In this document: one piece after another, positions 53,910 through 62,879 of the stretch
How the letters are laid out: the number at the start of each line of letters is the position of its first letter
How positions within the stretch are numbered: the first letter of the stretch is position 1
Assembly: GCF_002028455.1 (NCBI RefSeq)
Contig: NZ_MWUM01000011.1
Location: 62,001-126,000, forward strand
Direction of reading: 5' to 3'
Source of the DNA: Zoogloea sp. LCSB751
GTDB taxonomy: Bacteria; Pseudomonadota; Gammaproteobacteria; Burkholderiales; Rhodocyclaceae
DNA: 64,000 bases
Position numbers and translations under genes: made by a program
The notes under the pieces: model-generated
Told to the model about the DNA's origin: nothing
Databases searched by the model: none
The model's input: the letters and a program-made list of their open reading frames with translations, nothing else

Positions 53910-55643
53910 ATGAGCGCCGATTCCAAAACCCAGCTTGCCGACCTTTTGCGCGCCGCCCTGTTGAGCGTCGCCCCCGAACAGGCCGAAACCCCCATCAACC
54001 TGGAGCGTCCCAAGCAGGCCGGCCACGGTGATTTTGCAAGCAACCTGGCGCTGCAGCTGGCCAAGCCGCTGAAGCGCAATCCGCGTGAGCTGGCCAACCT
54101 GCTGCTGGCCGAACTGCCCAAGTCCGACCTGATCGCCAAGGCCGAAGTGGCTGGCGCCGGCTTCATCAACTTCACGCTGGTCTCCGACGCCAAGACCGCC
54201 GTCGTGCGCAGCGTGCTGGAGCGCGGCGAGGCCTTCGGCCGCGGTGACAAGAGCGGCGTCAAGGTGCAGGTGGAATTCGTCTCCGCCAACCCCACCGGCC
54301 CGCTGCACGTCGGCCACGGCCGCGGTGCGGCCTACGGCGCGTCCCTGTCCGACGTGCTCGACTTCGCCGGTTTCGAAGTCACCCGCGAGTACTACATCAA
54401 CGACGCCGGCCGGCAGATGGACATCCTGGCGCTGTCCACCTGGCTGCGTTACCTCGACCTGTTCGGCATCGCGATTGCCTTCCCGCCCAACGCCTACCAG
54501 GGCGACTACGTGAAGGACATGGCGGCGCAGATCAAGGAATCCCACGCCGACCGCTTCGCCAAGGTGTCCGCTGCCGACGTGCTGGCCGGCGCGCCGTCCG
54601 TCGAGGCCGACAAGGAAGGCCACCTGGATGCGCTGATCGCCAACGCCAAGAACCTGCTCGGTTCCGACTACGCATGGGTGCATGGCTTCGCGCTCACCGA
54701 GCAGCTCGGCGACGGCCGCGAGGATCTGGCCGAGTTCGGCGTGACCTTCGACAAGTGGTTCTCCGAGCGCTCCCTGTTCGACACCGGTCTGGTCGAAAAG
54801 GCCGTCACCGCGCTGGAAGCCGGCGGCCACCTGTACGAACAGGACGGCGCCAAGTGGTTCCGCTCCACCGCCTTCGGCGACGAGAAGGACCGCGTCGTGC
54901 AGCGCGAGAACGGACTGTTCACCTATTTCGCGTCCGACATCGCCTACCACGCCAACAAGTACGAGCGTGGCTTCGACCGCATCATCGACATCTGGGGCGC
55001 CGACCACCACGGCTACATCCCGCGCGTGAAGGGCGCCCTGCAGGCCCTCGGCCTGCCGCCCGAGAAGCTCGACGTGGCGCTGGTGCAGTTCGCGGTGCTG
55101 TACCGCGACGGCCAGAAGGCAGCGATGTCCACCCGCTCCGGCGAGTTCGTCACGCTGCGCGAGCTGCGCAACGAGGTCGGCAACGACGCCTGCCGCTTCT
55201 TCTACGTGTTGCGCAAGGCCGACCAGCACCTGGACTTCGACCTCGATCTGGCCAAGAGCCAGAGCAACGAGAACCCGGTGTATTACATCCAGTACGCCCA
55301 TGCCCGCCTGTGCTCGGTGCTCAACCAATGGAACGGCACGCCGGCCGACCTGCTCGAGGCCGACCTCGCCCGTCTCGACAATGAGCGCGAGCTGGCCCTG
55401 TGCGCACGCCTGACCGCCTTCCCGGAAGTCGTCCGCAGCGCTGCCGCCGATTACGCGCCGCACCAGATCGCCTTCTACCTGAAGGACCTGGCCGGCGAGT
55501 TCCACAGCTACTACAACGCCGAACGCATGCTGGTGGACGATGAAGGCCTCAAGCTCGCCCGTCTGGCCCTGGCCGCCGCGGTGCGCCAGGTGATCCGTAA
55601 CGGCCTCGCGCTGCTGGGTGTCTCCGCTCCCGAATCCATGTAA
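53910..55643 (+). CDS. argS: Arginyl-tRNA synthetase
   Basis: A 577-aa class I synthetase charging tRNA-Arg. An N-terminal Arg-S additional domain (about 1-90, with KQAGHGDFASNLALQLAK) precedes the catalytic core with HVGH at 133-136 as the HIGH motif. The KMSK equivalent reads AMSTRSGEFV, the degenerate form normal in ArgRS. The DALR anticodon-binding domain ends the protein (YYNAERMLVDDEGLKLARLALA). The start at MSADSKTQ gives the standard length; the frame reaching back to 53802 is not conserved in style. It is the first gene of an argS-SPOR-dsbA-SDR run. Confidence 0.97.
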   Translation: MSADSKTQLADLLRAALLSVAPEQAETPINLERPKQAGHGDFASNLALQLAKPLKRNPRELANLLLAELPKSDLIAKAEVAGAGFINFTLVSDAKTAVVRSVLERGEAFGRGDKSGVKVQVEFVSANPTGPLHVGHGRGAAYGASLSDVLDFAGFEVTREYYINDAGRQMDILALSTWLRYLDLFGIAIAFPPNAYQGDYVKDMAAQIKESHADRFAKVSAADVLAGAPSVEADKEGHLDALIANAKNLLGSDYAWVHGFALTEQLGDGREDLAEFGVTFDKWFSERSLFDTGLVEKAVTALEAGGHLYEQDGAKWFRSTAFGDEKDRVVQRENGLFTYFASDIAYHANKYERGFDRIIDIWGADHHGYIPRVKGALQALGLPPEKLDVALVQFAVLYRDGQKAAMSTRSGEFVTLRELRNEVGNDACRFFYVLRKADQHLDFDLDLAKSQSNENPVYYIQYAHARLCSVLNQWNGTPADLLEADLARLDNERELALCARLTAFPEVVRSAAADYAPHQIAFYLKDLAGEFHSYYNAERMLVDDEGLKLARLALAAAVRQVIRNGLALLGVSAPESM

Positions 55644-55661
55644 TCGCCGGACCCGTCGTTC

Positions 55662-56414
55662 ATGAGCCGTGATCTGAAACCCCGTCTGCAGACCAACAAG
55701 CCGAAATCGGGCAGCCGGGGCAGCACCCTGGTCGGTATCTTCGTCGGACTGATTCTCGGCGCGCTGGTGGCGGCGGGGATCGCGCTGTACTTCACTTCTT
55801 CGTCGCCGTTCCAGAAGTCGAAGCAGGAAGACAAGCCGGTGGCGCCGCCGCCGCCGCCCAAGCCGCAGAGCAGCGAGCCCATCGCGCTGCCCGGCAAGGC
55901 CGGCGACAAGCCGGTGGAGAAGCCGCGTTTCGACTTCTACAACGTGTTGCCGAAGGGCACCGATGCGCTGCCGGCGCCGGGAAAGCCCGAGGAAACCACC
56001 GAGGACATCCGGCCGGCCAAGCCGGAGAAGGCCGACAAGTCTGACAAGACCGCCAAGACCGACGAGGTCCAGAAGGGCGACAAGGCCAAGGCCGACGCCG
56101 AACGCGCCAAGGCTGAGGCCGCCCTGCTCGACAAGCCGCTGACGCCCGAGAAGTACTACCTGCAGGCGGGTTCGTTCGAAGACCCCTCCGAAGCGGACAA
56201 TCTGAAGGCGCGTCTTGCGTTGATGGGGGTGGAAGCCAGCGTGCAGAAGGTCGACGTGCCCGACAAGGGCACCGTGCATCGGGTCAGAACCGGTCCCTAC
56301 CTGGGGGCCGATGAAATGAACAAGGCCAAGCAGCAGCTCGCTGCTGGTGGCATCAATGCCGCCATCGTCCGGATCAAGCCCAAGGAACCAAAGCCGGCCA
56401 GCAGCGCTCAATGA
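55662..56414 (+). CDS. SPOR-domain membrane protein (FtsN/DedD-like)
   Basis: A 250-aa bitopic protein. A basic cytoplasmic tail (about 1-20) is followed by one transmembrane helix (VGIFVGLILGALVAAGIALYF, about 24-44), a long Lys/Pro-rich periplasmic linker, and a C-terminal SPOR domain (about 167-242: YYLQAGSFEDPSEADNLKA and HRVRTGPYLGADEMNKAKQQ). SPOR domains bind denuded septal glycan, so a role in cell division is likely, as FtsN. It is 18 bp downstream of argS, and its stop overlaps the in-frame region before dsbA. Gene order argS, ftsN-like, dsbA is common in betaproteobacteria. Confidence 0.92.
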   Translation: MSRDLKPRLQTNKPKSGSRGSTLVGIFVGLILGALVAAGIALYFTSSSPFQKSKQEDKPVAPPPPPKPQSSEPIALPGKAGDKPVEKPRFDFYNVLPKGTDALPAPGKPEETTEDIRPAKPEKADKSDKTAKTDEVQKGDKAKADAERAKAEAALLDKPLTPEKYYLQAGSFEDPSEADNLKARLALMGVEASVQKVDVPDKGTVHRVRTGPYLGADEMNKAKQQLAAGGINAAIVRIKPKEPKPASSAQ

Positions 56415-56443
56415 GTGCTTTGCCGATTCAAGGAGAAACCGTA

Positions 56444-57085
56444 ATGCAGCGTCGTGATGTCCTCAAACAGCTTTCCGCCGCGGTGGCCGTCGGCCTCATC
56501 GGGCGTCCCGTCCTGGCCCAGAGCGGCAGCGGCTTCGAGCTGGTTTCGCCGCCGCAGCCGACCGAGGCCAAGGGCAAGGTTGAGGTGATCGAGTTCTTCC
56601 ATTACGGTTGCCCTCACTGCCGGGCCTTCGACCCGCTGCTGGAGCAATGGGTCAAGAAGGTGCCGGCCGATGTGTACTTCCACCGCGTGCCGGTGACCTG
56701 GGGCAATCCCCAGCTGGCCGGTTTCGCCCGTCTGCACCTGACCCTCGCGGCAACGGGCGATCTGGCCCGCCTGCACGGGCAGGTCTTCGATGCGATCCAG
56801 ACCGACAAGCAGCCGCTGCATACCGAAGCCGGTGCCCAGGAGTGGGCGGTCAAGAAGGGCATCGACAGCAAGAAGTTCCTCGATGCCTACCGCTCCTTCG
56901 GCGTGCAGGTCGGCTTGCAGCGTGTCGAGAAGCTCGGCCGCGATTACAAGGTGCAGGGCGTGCCGACCCTGGCCATCGACGGCAAGTACTTCACCTCCGC
57001 CTCCATCGCCGGCTCCCACGAGGCTTCCCTGAAGGTGGCCGACCAGCTGATCGTCCGCGCCCGCGGCGAGCAGGGCCGCAAGTAA
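56444..57085 (+). CDS. dsbA: Thiol:disulfide interchange protein DsbA
   Basis: A 213-aa periplasmic oxidoreductase of thioredoxin fold introducing disulfides. The active site is C56-P-H-C59 in FFHYGCPHCRAFDPLL, and the cis-Pro loop is GVPTLAIDGKY near 175. Its signal peptide begins MQRRDVLKQLSAAVAVGLIG, with a twin-arginine-type RRDVLK motif before the hydrophobic stretch, so Tat export is possible for what is usually an SRP/Sec substrate. AAGGAG lies at proper distance from this ATG, which is preferred over an in-frame ATG at 56411 that overlaps the previous stop. Confidence 0.93.
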   Translation: MQRRDVLKQLSAAVAVGLIGRPVLAQSGSGFELVSPPQPTEAKGKVEVIEFFHYGCPHCRAFDPLLEQWVKKVPADVYFHRVPVTWGNPQLAGFARLHLTLAATGDLARLHGQVFDAIQTDKQPLHTEAGAQEWAVKKGIDSKKFLDAYRSFGVQVGLQRVEKLGRDYKVQGVPTLAIDGKYFTSASIAGSHEASLKVADQLIVRARGEQGRK

Positions 57086-57159
57086 GCCGTTCCGGTCGCG
57101 GTGCCAGCGGTGCCGCGGCCAGGTCCTTCACCCTCCTCCCCTTTTCCGCCTCTTTACCT

Positions 57160-57927
57160 GTGACGCTCCGCGTATTCATCACCGGTGCCTCGAGCGGCAT
57201 CGGTGCTGCGCTGGCCCGCCACTATGCAGCGGCCGGTGCCAGCCTGGGCCTGGTCGGACGGCATCGCGAGGCGCTGGCCGAGCTGGCGGCCGGCCTGCCT
57301 GGCGTGCATGCCGTGTATGGCGTCGACGTGGCACAGCCGGGGGCGCTGGCCGATGCCGCGACGGATTTCATGGCCCGCTTCGGGGTGCCCGACGTGGTGA
57401 TCGCCAACGCCGGCGTGTCGGTGGGCACGCTGACGGAGGAAGCCGACGACCTGGCAGCGTTCGAACGGGTGATGCGTACCAACGTGCTGGGTATGGTCGC
57501 CACCTTCCAGCCCTTCGTCGCGCCACTGCGCCAGTGCGGTGGCGGGCGCCTGGTCGGCATCGCCTCAGTGGCCGGCATCCGCGGCCTGCCCGGCGCCGGG
57601 GCCTACAGCGCGTCGAAGGCGGCGGCGATCGCCTATCTGGAAAGCCTGCGCGTCGAGCTGCGTGGCAGTGGCGTGAAGGTGGTGACCATCGCGCCGGGCT
57701 ACATCGACACGCCGATGACCGCCATCAATCCCTATCCGATGCCCTTCCTGCTGCCTGCCGACGAGGCCGCGCGGCGCTTTGCGCGGGCCATCGAGGCGGG
57801 TGTCGGCTACACCGTCATCCCGTGGCAGATGGGCGTGGTCGCCAAGTTGCTGCGCCTGCTGCCCAATCCGCTGTTCGACCGCCTGTTCGCGCGGGCCGGG
57901 CGCAAGCCGCGGGGCTTGCCGCTGTAG
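57160..57927 (+). CDS. Short-chain dehydrogenase/reductase
   Basis: A 255-aa classical SDR. The Rossmann fold starts [19 protein letters not shown] (TGxxxGIG), with NAGVSVGTL as the NAG motif, catalytic Ser in [11 protein letters not shown] and the YSASK pair near residue 148-152. The R/H pattern after the second strand ([10 protein letters not shown]) suggests NADP preference. The start is the GTG at 57160, which puts the nucleotide fold at the very N-terminus; the frame upstream is antisense to nothing but overlaps dsbA. Substrate is unknown. It follows dsbA by 74 bp. Confidence 0.9.
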   Translation: MTLRVFITGASSGIGAALARHYAAAGASLGLVGRHREALAELAAGLPGVHAVYGVDVAQPGALADAATDFMARFGVPDVVIANAGVSVGTLTEEADDLAAFERVMRTNVLGMVATFQPFVAPLRQCGGGRLVGIASVAGIRGLPGAGAYSASKAAAIAYLESLRVELRGSGVKVVTIAPGYIDTPMTAINPYPMPFLLPADEAARRFARAIEAGVGYTVIPWQMGVVAKLLRLLPNPLFDRLFARAGRKPRGLPL

Positions 57928-57942
57928 CCTGCGCCGGCGCCG

Positions 57943-59493
57943 TCAGTGGGCGGCGTCGCCGGTGGCGGCGGGCCGGCTGTGGGTCGGGTGGGTCAGCCAC
58001 ACGCTGACGAGCAGCAGCAGGAACAGGCAACCCGACAGCCAGAACACATCGTTGGCGGCCAGTGAAAAGGCTTGCACGTTGACCTGGCGTTCCAGGATCC
58101 CGAGGCCGCGGGTCAGATCGATGCCCTGGGCCTGCAACTGGTTCAGCGTGTCTCCGGCGATCGGGTTATAGACGCTCACCTGCGCGGCCAGCTGTTCGTG
58201 GTGCAGCGCCGCGCGGCGCTCCCACAGGGTGGTCATCAGCGACGCGCCGAAGGCCCCGCAGGTGATCCGCACGAAGTTCGACACGCCCGACGCCGACGGC
58301 ACGCGCTCCATCGGCAGCCCCGACAGGGTGATCGACACCAGCGGGATGAAGAAGCAGGCCATCGCGATACCCTGGATCAGCTGCGGTACCACGATACTGC
58401 CCGGTGCGATGTCGGTGGAGAAGCCCGCGCGCATGAACGACACCAGCGCGAAAACCAGGAAGGCCACGGTGGCCAGACGGCGCGGGTCGGTGCGCGGCAG
58501 GATCTTGCCGACCGCCGGCGACAGCAGCAGCGCCAGGATGCCGATCGGTGCCGTCACCAGCCCGGCCCAGGTGGCCGTGTAGCCCATGTACTGCTGCAGC
58601 CACAGGGGCAATACCACCACGTTGCCAAAGAACACGCCGTAGGCGGTGGCCAGCGCGATGACGCCGAACAGGAAGTTGGGGCGGGCGAACAGGCTCAGGT
58701 CCACCACCGGGTGTTCCTCGGTGAGCTCCCAGACGACGAACAGCGCGAAGCCCACCACCGTCACCACCGCCAGCGCGACGATCTCGGCGGACTGGAACCA
58801 GTCCAGCTCCTTGCCCTTGTCGAGCAGGATCTGCAGCGCGCCGACCCAGATCACCAGCAGCGCCAGCCCGACCTTGTCGATGGGCAGCTTGCGGGTCGGT
58901 GTCTCGCGGTGTTTCAGCAGCTGCCAGCTCATCCAGGCTGCGCCGATGCCGACCGGCACGTTGATGTAGAAGATCCACGGCCAGGACAGGTTGTCCGACA
59001 GCCAGCCGCCGAGGATCGGGCCCATCACTGGCGCGACGAGGGTCGTCATCGACCACATCGCCAGCGCCATGCCGGACTTTTCCCGTGGGTAGGCCTGCAG
59101 CAGCAGGGCCTGGGACAGCGGGATCATCGGCCCGGCGACGGCACCCTGCAGCACCCGCGCGGCGATCAGCATCTCCAGGCTGCCGGCCAGGCCGCACAGC
59201 AGTGAGGCGAGCACGAACAGCACCACGGAGGCGACGAACAGGCGCACCTGGCCGACGCGCTGGCTGAGCCAGCCGGTCAGCGGCACGGCGATGGCGTTGG
59301 CGACGCCGAATGAGGTGATGACCCAGGTGCCCTGGGTCGGGCTGACGCCCAGGTCACCGGCGATGTTGGGCAGGGACACGTTGGCGATGGTGGTGTCCAG
59401 CACATTCATGAAGGTCGCCAGCGACAGGGCCACGGTGGCCAGCCGGCGTGCCCCCGGTTCGAGGGGCGGCAGCGGAGCGGGGGCGGCGCTCAT
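57943..59493 (-). CDS. DHA2-family MFS multidrug transporter (EmrB-like)
   Basis: A 516-aa major facilitator with 14 hydrophobic helices. Motif A-like GWLSQRVGQVRLF and motif C-like GPILGGWLSDNLSWPWIFY are typical of the DHA2 drug/proton antiporters, and the N-terminus (ATVALSLATFMNVLDTTIAN) carries the motif D1 Asp characteristic of EmrB. With the HlyD-type adaptor (3-bp gap upstream) and an outer-membrane factor it forms a tripartite pump across both membranes. The drug specificity cannot be predicted. Confidence 0.94.
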   Translation of the reverse strand: MSAAPAPLPPLEPGARRLATVALSLATFMNVLDTTIANVSLPNIAGDLGVSPTQGTWVITSFGVANAIAVPLTGWLSQRVGQVRLFVASVVLFVLASLLCGLAGSLEMLIAARVLQGAVAGPMIPLSQALLLQAYPREKSGMALAMWSMTTLVAPVMGPILGGWLSDNLSWPWIFYINVPVGIGAAWMSWQLLKHRETPTRKLPIDKVGLALLVIWVGALQILLDKGKELDWFQSAEIVALAVVTVVGFALFVVWELTEEHPVVDLSLFARPNFLFGVIALATAYGVFFGNVVVLPLWLQQYMGYTATWAGLVTAPIGILALLLSPAVGKILPRTDPRRLATVAFLVFALVSFMRAGFSTDIAPGSIVVPQLIQGIAMACFFIPLVSITLSGLPMERVPSASGVSNFVRITCGAFGASLMTTLWERRAALHHEQLAAQVSVYNPIAGDTLNQLQAQGIDLTRGLGILERQVNVQAFSLAANDVFWLSGCLFLLLLVSVWLTHPTHSRPAATGDAAH

Positions 59494-59496
59494 CGC

Positions 59497-60738
59497 TCAG
59501 GCCCGGGTGCGGCGCGGGGTGGCCAGGGCGGCCGCCGGCGGGATGGCTGGCAGGGTGACCTCCGGCAGGCCGGCTGCCTGCCCGCCGCTGTTGGTCGAGA
59601 TGATCGCGCGGATGCGTTCGCGGGCGGCCTTGCCCAGGTCGGCGAAGACGTCGGTATGGGCCACCGGCACGGCGGGCGCGGCGTCCAGCGGCGCGTCGCC
59701 GCCGTCGTGAAGATCCACCTCCACCTGCATCGACAGGCCAATGCGCAGCGGATGGGCGGCGAGTTCCTGCGGGTCGAGGCTGATCCGCACGGGCACCCGC
59801 TGCACGACCTTGATCCAGTTGCCGCTGGCGTTCTGCGCCGGCAGCAGGGCGAAGGCGGCGCCGGTACCGGCGGCCAGGCCGGCGATCTTGCCGTGGTATT
59901 CGACCTTCGAGCCATACACGTCGGCACTCAGGGTTACCGGCTGGCCGATGCGCATGCGGCCGAGCTGGCTCTCCTTGAAGTTGGCGTCCACCCACACCTG
60001 TTCCAGCGGCACGACGGCCATCAGCGGCGTTCCGGCGCTCACCCGCTGGCCGACCTGCACCGCACGGCGGGCGACGAGGCCGCCGACCGGAGCCGGCACC
60101 ACGCTGCGCGCGAAGGCCAGGTAGCTTTCCTCGACCTTGGCGGCCGCCCGCAACACGTTGGGGTGGCTTTCGATGCGGGTACCGCTGGTCTGCACCCGGT
60201 TGGTGGTGAGCTGCTCACGGGCCGTCTGCACGGCGGTTTCGGCGGCACGCAGCGCGGCGCGGGCGTGTTCGATCTCCTCGGCGGCGACGGCGCCGGTGCC
60301 GGCCACCTGCTGGCGGCGGGCCAGGTCGTCCCTGGCCTTGGCGAGGTCGGCTTCCTTCTGCTTGACCGCCGCGTCGAGGGCGCCGCCGCCGGCGTACAGC
60401 GCACGTACTTCGCGCACCGTCTGGCCGAGCTGGGCCTCGGCCTGCTGCAGCGCGACGCGGGCGTCGGCGTCGTCGAGGCGGACCAGCGGCTGGCCGGCCT
60501 TAACCAATTGGGTGTCGTCGGCATCGATGGCGACCACCGTGCCGGCGACTTGCGGTGTGATTTGCACGACGTTGCCGGCCACGTAGGCGTCGTCGGTGTG
60601 TTCCAGGTAGCGGCCGTGGGTCATCCACCAGCCGCCCCAGGCGGCGCCGGCCAGGGTGCAGGCGACGGCGATGGTGATAAGGCTGCGCTTGCGCTTGCCG
60701 TTGGTGGTGTTTGCTGCGGTGCGGTCGGGGCTGGTCAT
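59497..60738 (-). CDS. HlyD-family membrane fusion protein (EmrA-like)
   Basis: A 413-aa periplasmic adaptor. One N-terminal transmembrane helix (RSLITIAVACTLAGAAWGGWW, about 19-40) is followed by YLEHTDDAYVAGNVVQITPQ, the EmrA-type lipoyl half-motif, a coiled-coil hairpin (about 110-215) and the second lipoyl half (RSVVPAPVGGLVARRAVQVG). The C-terminal beta barrel is followed by a 70-residue extension. The start at 60738 is the first ATG after the outer-membrane factor stop (23-bp gap); the long upstream frame is a shadow. Confidence 0.93.
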   Translation of the reverse strand: MTSPDRTAANTTNGKRKRSLITIAVACTLAGAAWGGWWMTHGRYLEHTDDAYVAGNVVQITPQVAGTVVAIDADDTQLVKAGQPLVRLDDADARVALQQAEAQLGQTVREVRALYAGGGALDAAVKQKEADLAKARDDLARRQQVAGTGAVAAEEIEHARAALRAAETAVQTAREQLTTNRVQTSGTRIESHPNVLRAAAKVEESYLAFARSVVPAPVGGLVARRAVQVGQRVSAGTPLMAVVPLEQVWVDANFKESQLGRMRIGQPVTLSADVYGSKVEYHGKIAGLAAGTGAAFALLPAQNASGNWIKVVQRVPVRISLDPQELAAHPLRIGLSMQVEVDLHDGGDAPLDAAPAVPVAHTDVFADLGKAARERIRAIISTNSGGQAAGLPEVTLPAIPPAAALATPRRTRA

Positions 60739-60761
60739 GGTCCAGTTCCTTCTTGGCGGGA

Positions 60762-62183
60762 TCAGTGGGACGTGTTGGTGGGCAGGTAGCCGCCGCCGAG
60801 GGCGCGGGCCAGGCCGGCGCTGGCGTCGAGGCGGCGGGTGCGCAGCTCCGCGGTGAGGCGGCGCTGGACGAGCAAGGGGGTTTCGGCGGCGAGGACGGCC
60901 GTGTAGCTGGCGAGGCCGGCCCGGTAGCGCACTTCGGTGAGGCGCCAGGCGTCTTCGTAGCGGGCCAGCGCAGCTTGCTGGTCGCGTCCTTCGATGTCGG
61001 CACCGCGCCAGCTGGTGAGTTGGTCGGCTACGTCGCGCAGGGCATCGACGAGGGTCGCGTTGTACTGGGCGATGGCCGCGTCCTGTTCGGCGTTGCGTGC
61101 GGCCAGGCGACTGCGCAGGCGGCCGCTGTCGAACACCGGCAGGTGGATCGCCGGGCCGACGCCGAGCATGCGGCTGCCGCCTTCGAAGAGGTTGGACAGG
61201 CCGATGGACTGCAGGCCGATGAAGGCGTTGAGATTCACGTTCGGGTAGAAGTCGGCGCGGGCGGCGTCGGTCTCGCGGCGGCTGGCTTCGACGCGCCAGC
61301 GCTGGGCGTTCACGTCGGGCCGGCGGCCGAGGAGGTCGGCCGGCAGCTGGCTCGGCAGTGTCACGGCGACGTCGTGCAGGGCTGGCGGGGTGAGGTCGAG
61401 GCCGGCGTCGGGGCCGTGGCCGGTGAGGGCGGCCAGCTGATTGCGGACCAGCGCCAGTTGCACGTCGAGGGCGCTGCGTTCGGCGCGGGCGGCGGAGATG
61501 CCGGCGTCGGCCTGGCGCAGGTCGGTTTGGTTCTCGAGGCCGGCCTTCAGGCGCAGGCGGACCAGCTCCTGCAGCTTTTCGCGCTGCGTGACGGTGGCGT
61601 CGGCGATGGCCCGCAGCTGATGCAGGCGATCGAACTGCAGGTAGGCGCGGGTGATCGCGCTGCTCAGGATCAGGCGGGCGCCGGCGGCTTCGGCCTGGGC
61701 GGCGCGGGCATGACCGACGGCGGCATCCAGCGCGGCGCGGTTGCGGCCCCAGAAATCCAGGTCGAGGCTGAAGTCCAGCGCGGCCCGATTCAGGCTGGTG
61801 TAGCGCCCTCCCAGGCCGGGCGGGAAGATGTAATTCTCGGACAGACGCTGCTGGGTGCCTTCCGCGTTGGCGCCGATCTGCACGCCGTCGGCGGCCGCGG
61901 CCAGCCCAGCCATCGCGCGGGCCTGGGCGAGGCGGGCCTGGGCGAGTGTCAGGCTGGGGCTGTCGTGCAGCGCGTCGGCGATCAGGCGGTCGAGTTGCGG
62001 GTCGCCGTAGGCGGTCCACCAGGCGTCCGTGGGCCATTCGCCAACGGGGGCTGCCGCCAGGCTGCGTTGGCTGGCCAGCTGGTCCGGCGCAAGGGGCGCG
62101 GCGTGCGGGCTAAGGCCGCTGGGGCTGGCGCAGGCGCCGAGCAGGCCGAGCAGCGGTAACAGGAGGGCAAGATGTCGCTTCAT
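60762..62183 (-). CDS. Outer-membrane efflux lipoprotein (NodT/OprM family)
   Basis: A 473-aa TolC-like channel. The signal peptide ends in a lipobox (LLGLLGACASP), so the protein is a lipoprotein. Two OEP repeats of long helices follow, with the typical WWTAYGDPQLDRLIADALHD, SLDLDFWGRN and RRPDVNAQRWRVEASRRET motifs. It is first in the efflux operon, upstream of the adaptor and the MFS pump. AGGAA lies before the ATG and a MarR-type operator lies 39 bp upstream. Confidence 0.94.
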   Translation of the reverse strand: MKRHLALLLPLLGLLGACASPSGLSPHAAPLAPDQLASQRSLAAAPVGEWPTDAWWTAYGDPQLDRLIADALHDSPSLTLAQARLAQARAMAGLAAAADGVQIGANAEGTQQRLSENYIFPPGLGGRYTSLNRAALDFSLDLDFWGRNRAALDAAVGHARAAQAEAAGARLILSSAITRAYLQFDRLHQLRAIADATVTQREKLQELVRLRLKAGLENQTDLRQADAGISAARAERSALDVQLALVRNQLAALTGHGPDAGLDLTPPALHDVAVTLPSQLPADLLGRRPDVNAQRWRVEASRRETDAARADFYPNVNLNAFIGLQSIGLSNLFEGGSRMLGVGPAIHLPVFDSGRLRSRLAARNAEQDAAIAQYNATLVDALRDVADQLTSWRGADIEGRDQQAALARYEDAWRLTEVRYRAGLASYTAVLAAETPLLVQRRLTAELRTRRLDASAGLARALGGGYLPTNTSH

Positions 62184-62221
62184 ACGGAATTTCCTGTATT
62201 GGGCTGAGACTGTCTGTGCTG

Positions 62222-62249
62222 TATCTGCCAGGGCAGATATTTACTTCAA
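62222..62249 (-). promoter_or_regulatory. Efflux operon promoter with perfect operator palindrome
   Basis: The operator TATCTGCCAGGGCAGATA (62222-62239) is a perfect 8+2+8 inverted repeat. On the minus strand a -35-like TTGAAG (62244-62249) precedes it and a weak -10-like AGATAC follows 17 bases later within the palindrome, so a bound MarR protein would block RNA polymerase. A matching, less perfect copy lies before the marR gene. Confidence 0.7.
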
Positions 62250-62271
62250 AAAAAGCGGCGGAATCCGCCGC
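62248..62271 (-). terminator. Rho-independent terminator of marR
   Basis: On the minus strand GCGGCGG and CCGCCGC form a 7-bp stem with an ATT loop, followed by seven T residues. It lies 21 bp after the marR stop and separates marR from the efflux operon. Confidence 0.85.
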
Positions 62272-62292
62272 GCTGCCGGAGCGCTGTCCGGT

Positions 62293-62775
62293 TCAGTCGT
62301 TGCGCTTGTCCAGGTTGGTGACGATGCGTGAGATCAGTTGTTTGGTCAGCACGATCTCTTCTGGCGTGAAGTCCCTCAGCGCCTGGTTGAGCATGTCCAC
62401 GACCCGCGGTACGAGCAGCGGGAGCAAGGCCTTGCCGGTGTCCGTGACGTGCAGCAAGACCACCCGCCGGTCGGTAGTGCTGCGTTCCCGGCGGATCAGC
62501 GCCTTTTCCTCGAGGCGATCGATCATGCGCGTCATCGAGCCGGTATCGCAGCCCATGCATTTGCACAGCGTACTTGCGGTTTCCCCGTTGCGCAGGGCGA
62601 TCTGCTTGAGCACCGTCCATTGGGCCGTGGTGATGTCCAGATCGCCGATCCGTTCGTCGAGGGCCTGGGTGAGGCGGAGCTTGGCCTGATGCAGCAGGAA
62701 GCCGATGCTCTCCTCCTGGCGATAGTTCTCGACAGTGTAGGGCGGGGACTGCGGGGTATTGGCTGTATTGGGCAT
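62293..62775 (-). CDS. MarR-family transcriptional regulator of the efflux operon
   Basis: A 160-aa winged-helix regulator. The recognition region includes GETASTLCKCMGCDTGSMTR (about 63-82) and the wing RRERSTTDRRVVLLHVTDTG (about 95-114), all typical of MarR/EmrR. Two cysteines in LCKCMGC are notable, and could sense oxidants, although that is speculative. The start at 62775 is the first ATG; a TTG 15 bases upstream is less likely. It is encoded upstream of, and in the same direction as, the three efflux genes but is separated by a terminator, so it has its own promoter with its own operator copy. Confidence 0.9.
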   Translation of the reverse strand: MPNTANTPQSPPYTVENYRQEESIGFLLHQAKLRLTQALDERIGDLDITTAQWTVLKQIALRNGETASTLCKCMGCDTGSMTRMIDRLEEKALIRRERSTTDRRVVLLHVTDTGKALLPLLVPRVVDMLNQALRDFTPEEIVLTKQLISRIVTNLDKRND

Positions 62776-62790
62776 TTGCGGCAAGAGCAA

Positions 62791-62808
62791 TTACTGCATA
62801 GGCAGATA
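62791..62808. promoter_or_regulatory. Second MarR-type operator, upstream of marR
   Basis: TTACTGCATAGGCAGATA has the same 8+2+8 layout as the efflux operator; its right half GGCAGATA is identical and its left half degenerate. It ends 16 bp before the marR ATG, consistent with weaker autoregulation. Confidence 0.65.
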
Positions 62809-62841
62809 ATTTGCCTTTTCTCGATTCAAGTCAACAGGTAT

Positions 62842-62867
62842 CCGTCACGGGAGAGAACCCGTGACGG
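62842..62867. terminator. Hairpin after alanine dehydrogenase
   Basis: CCGTCACGGG and CCCGTGACGG form a perfect 10-bp stem around AGAGAA, 12 bp after the ald stop. There is no clear T-run on the minus side, so it may be a Rho-assisted or processing signal. Confidence 0.6.
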
Positions 62868-62879
62868 CGAAGGGGGCGC

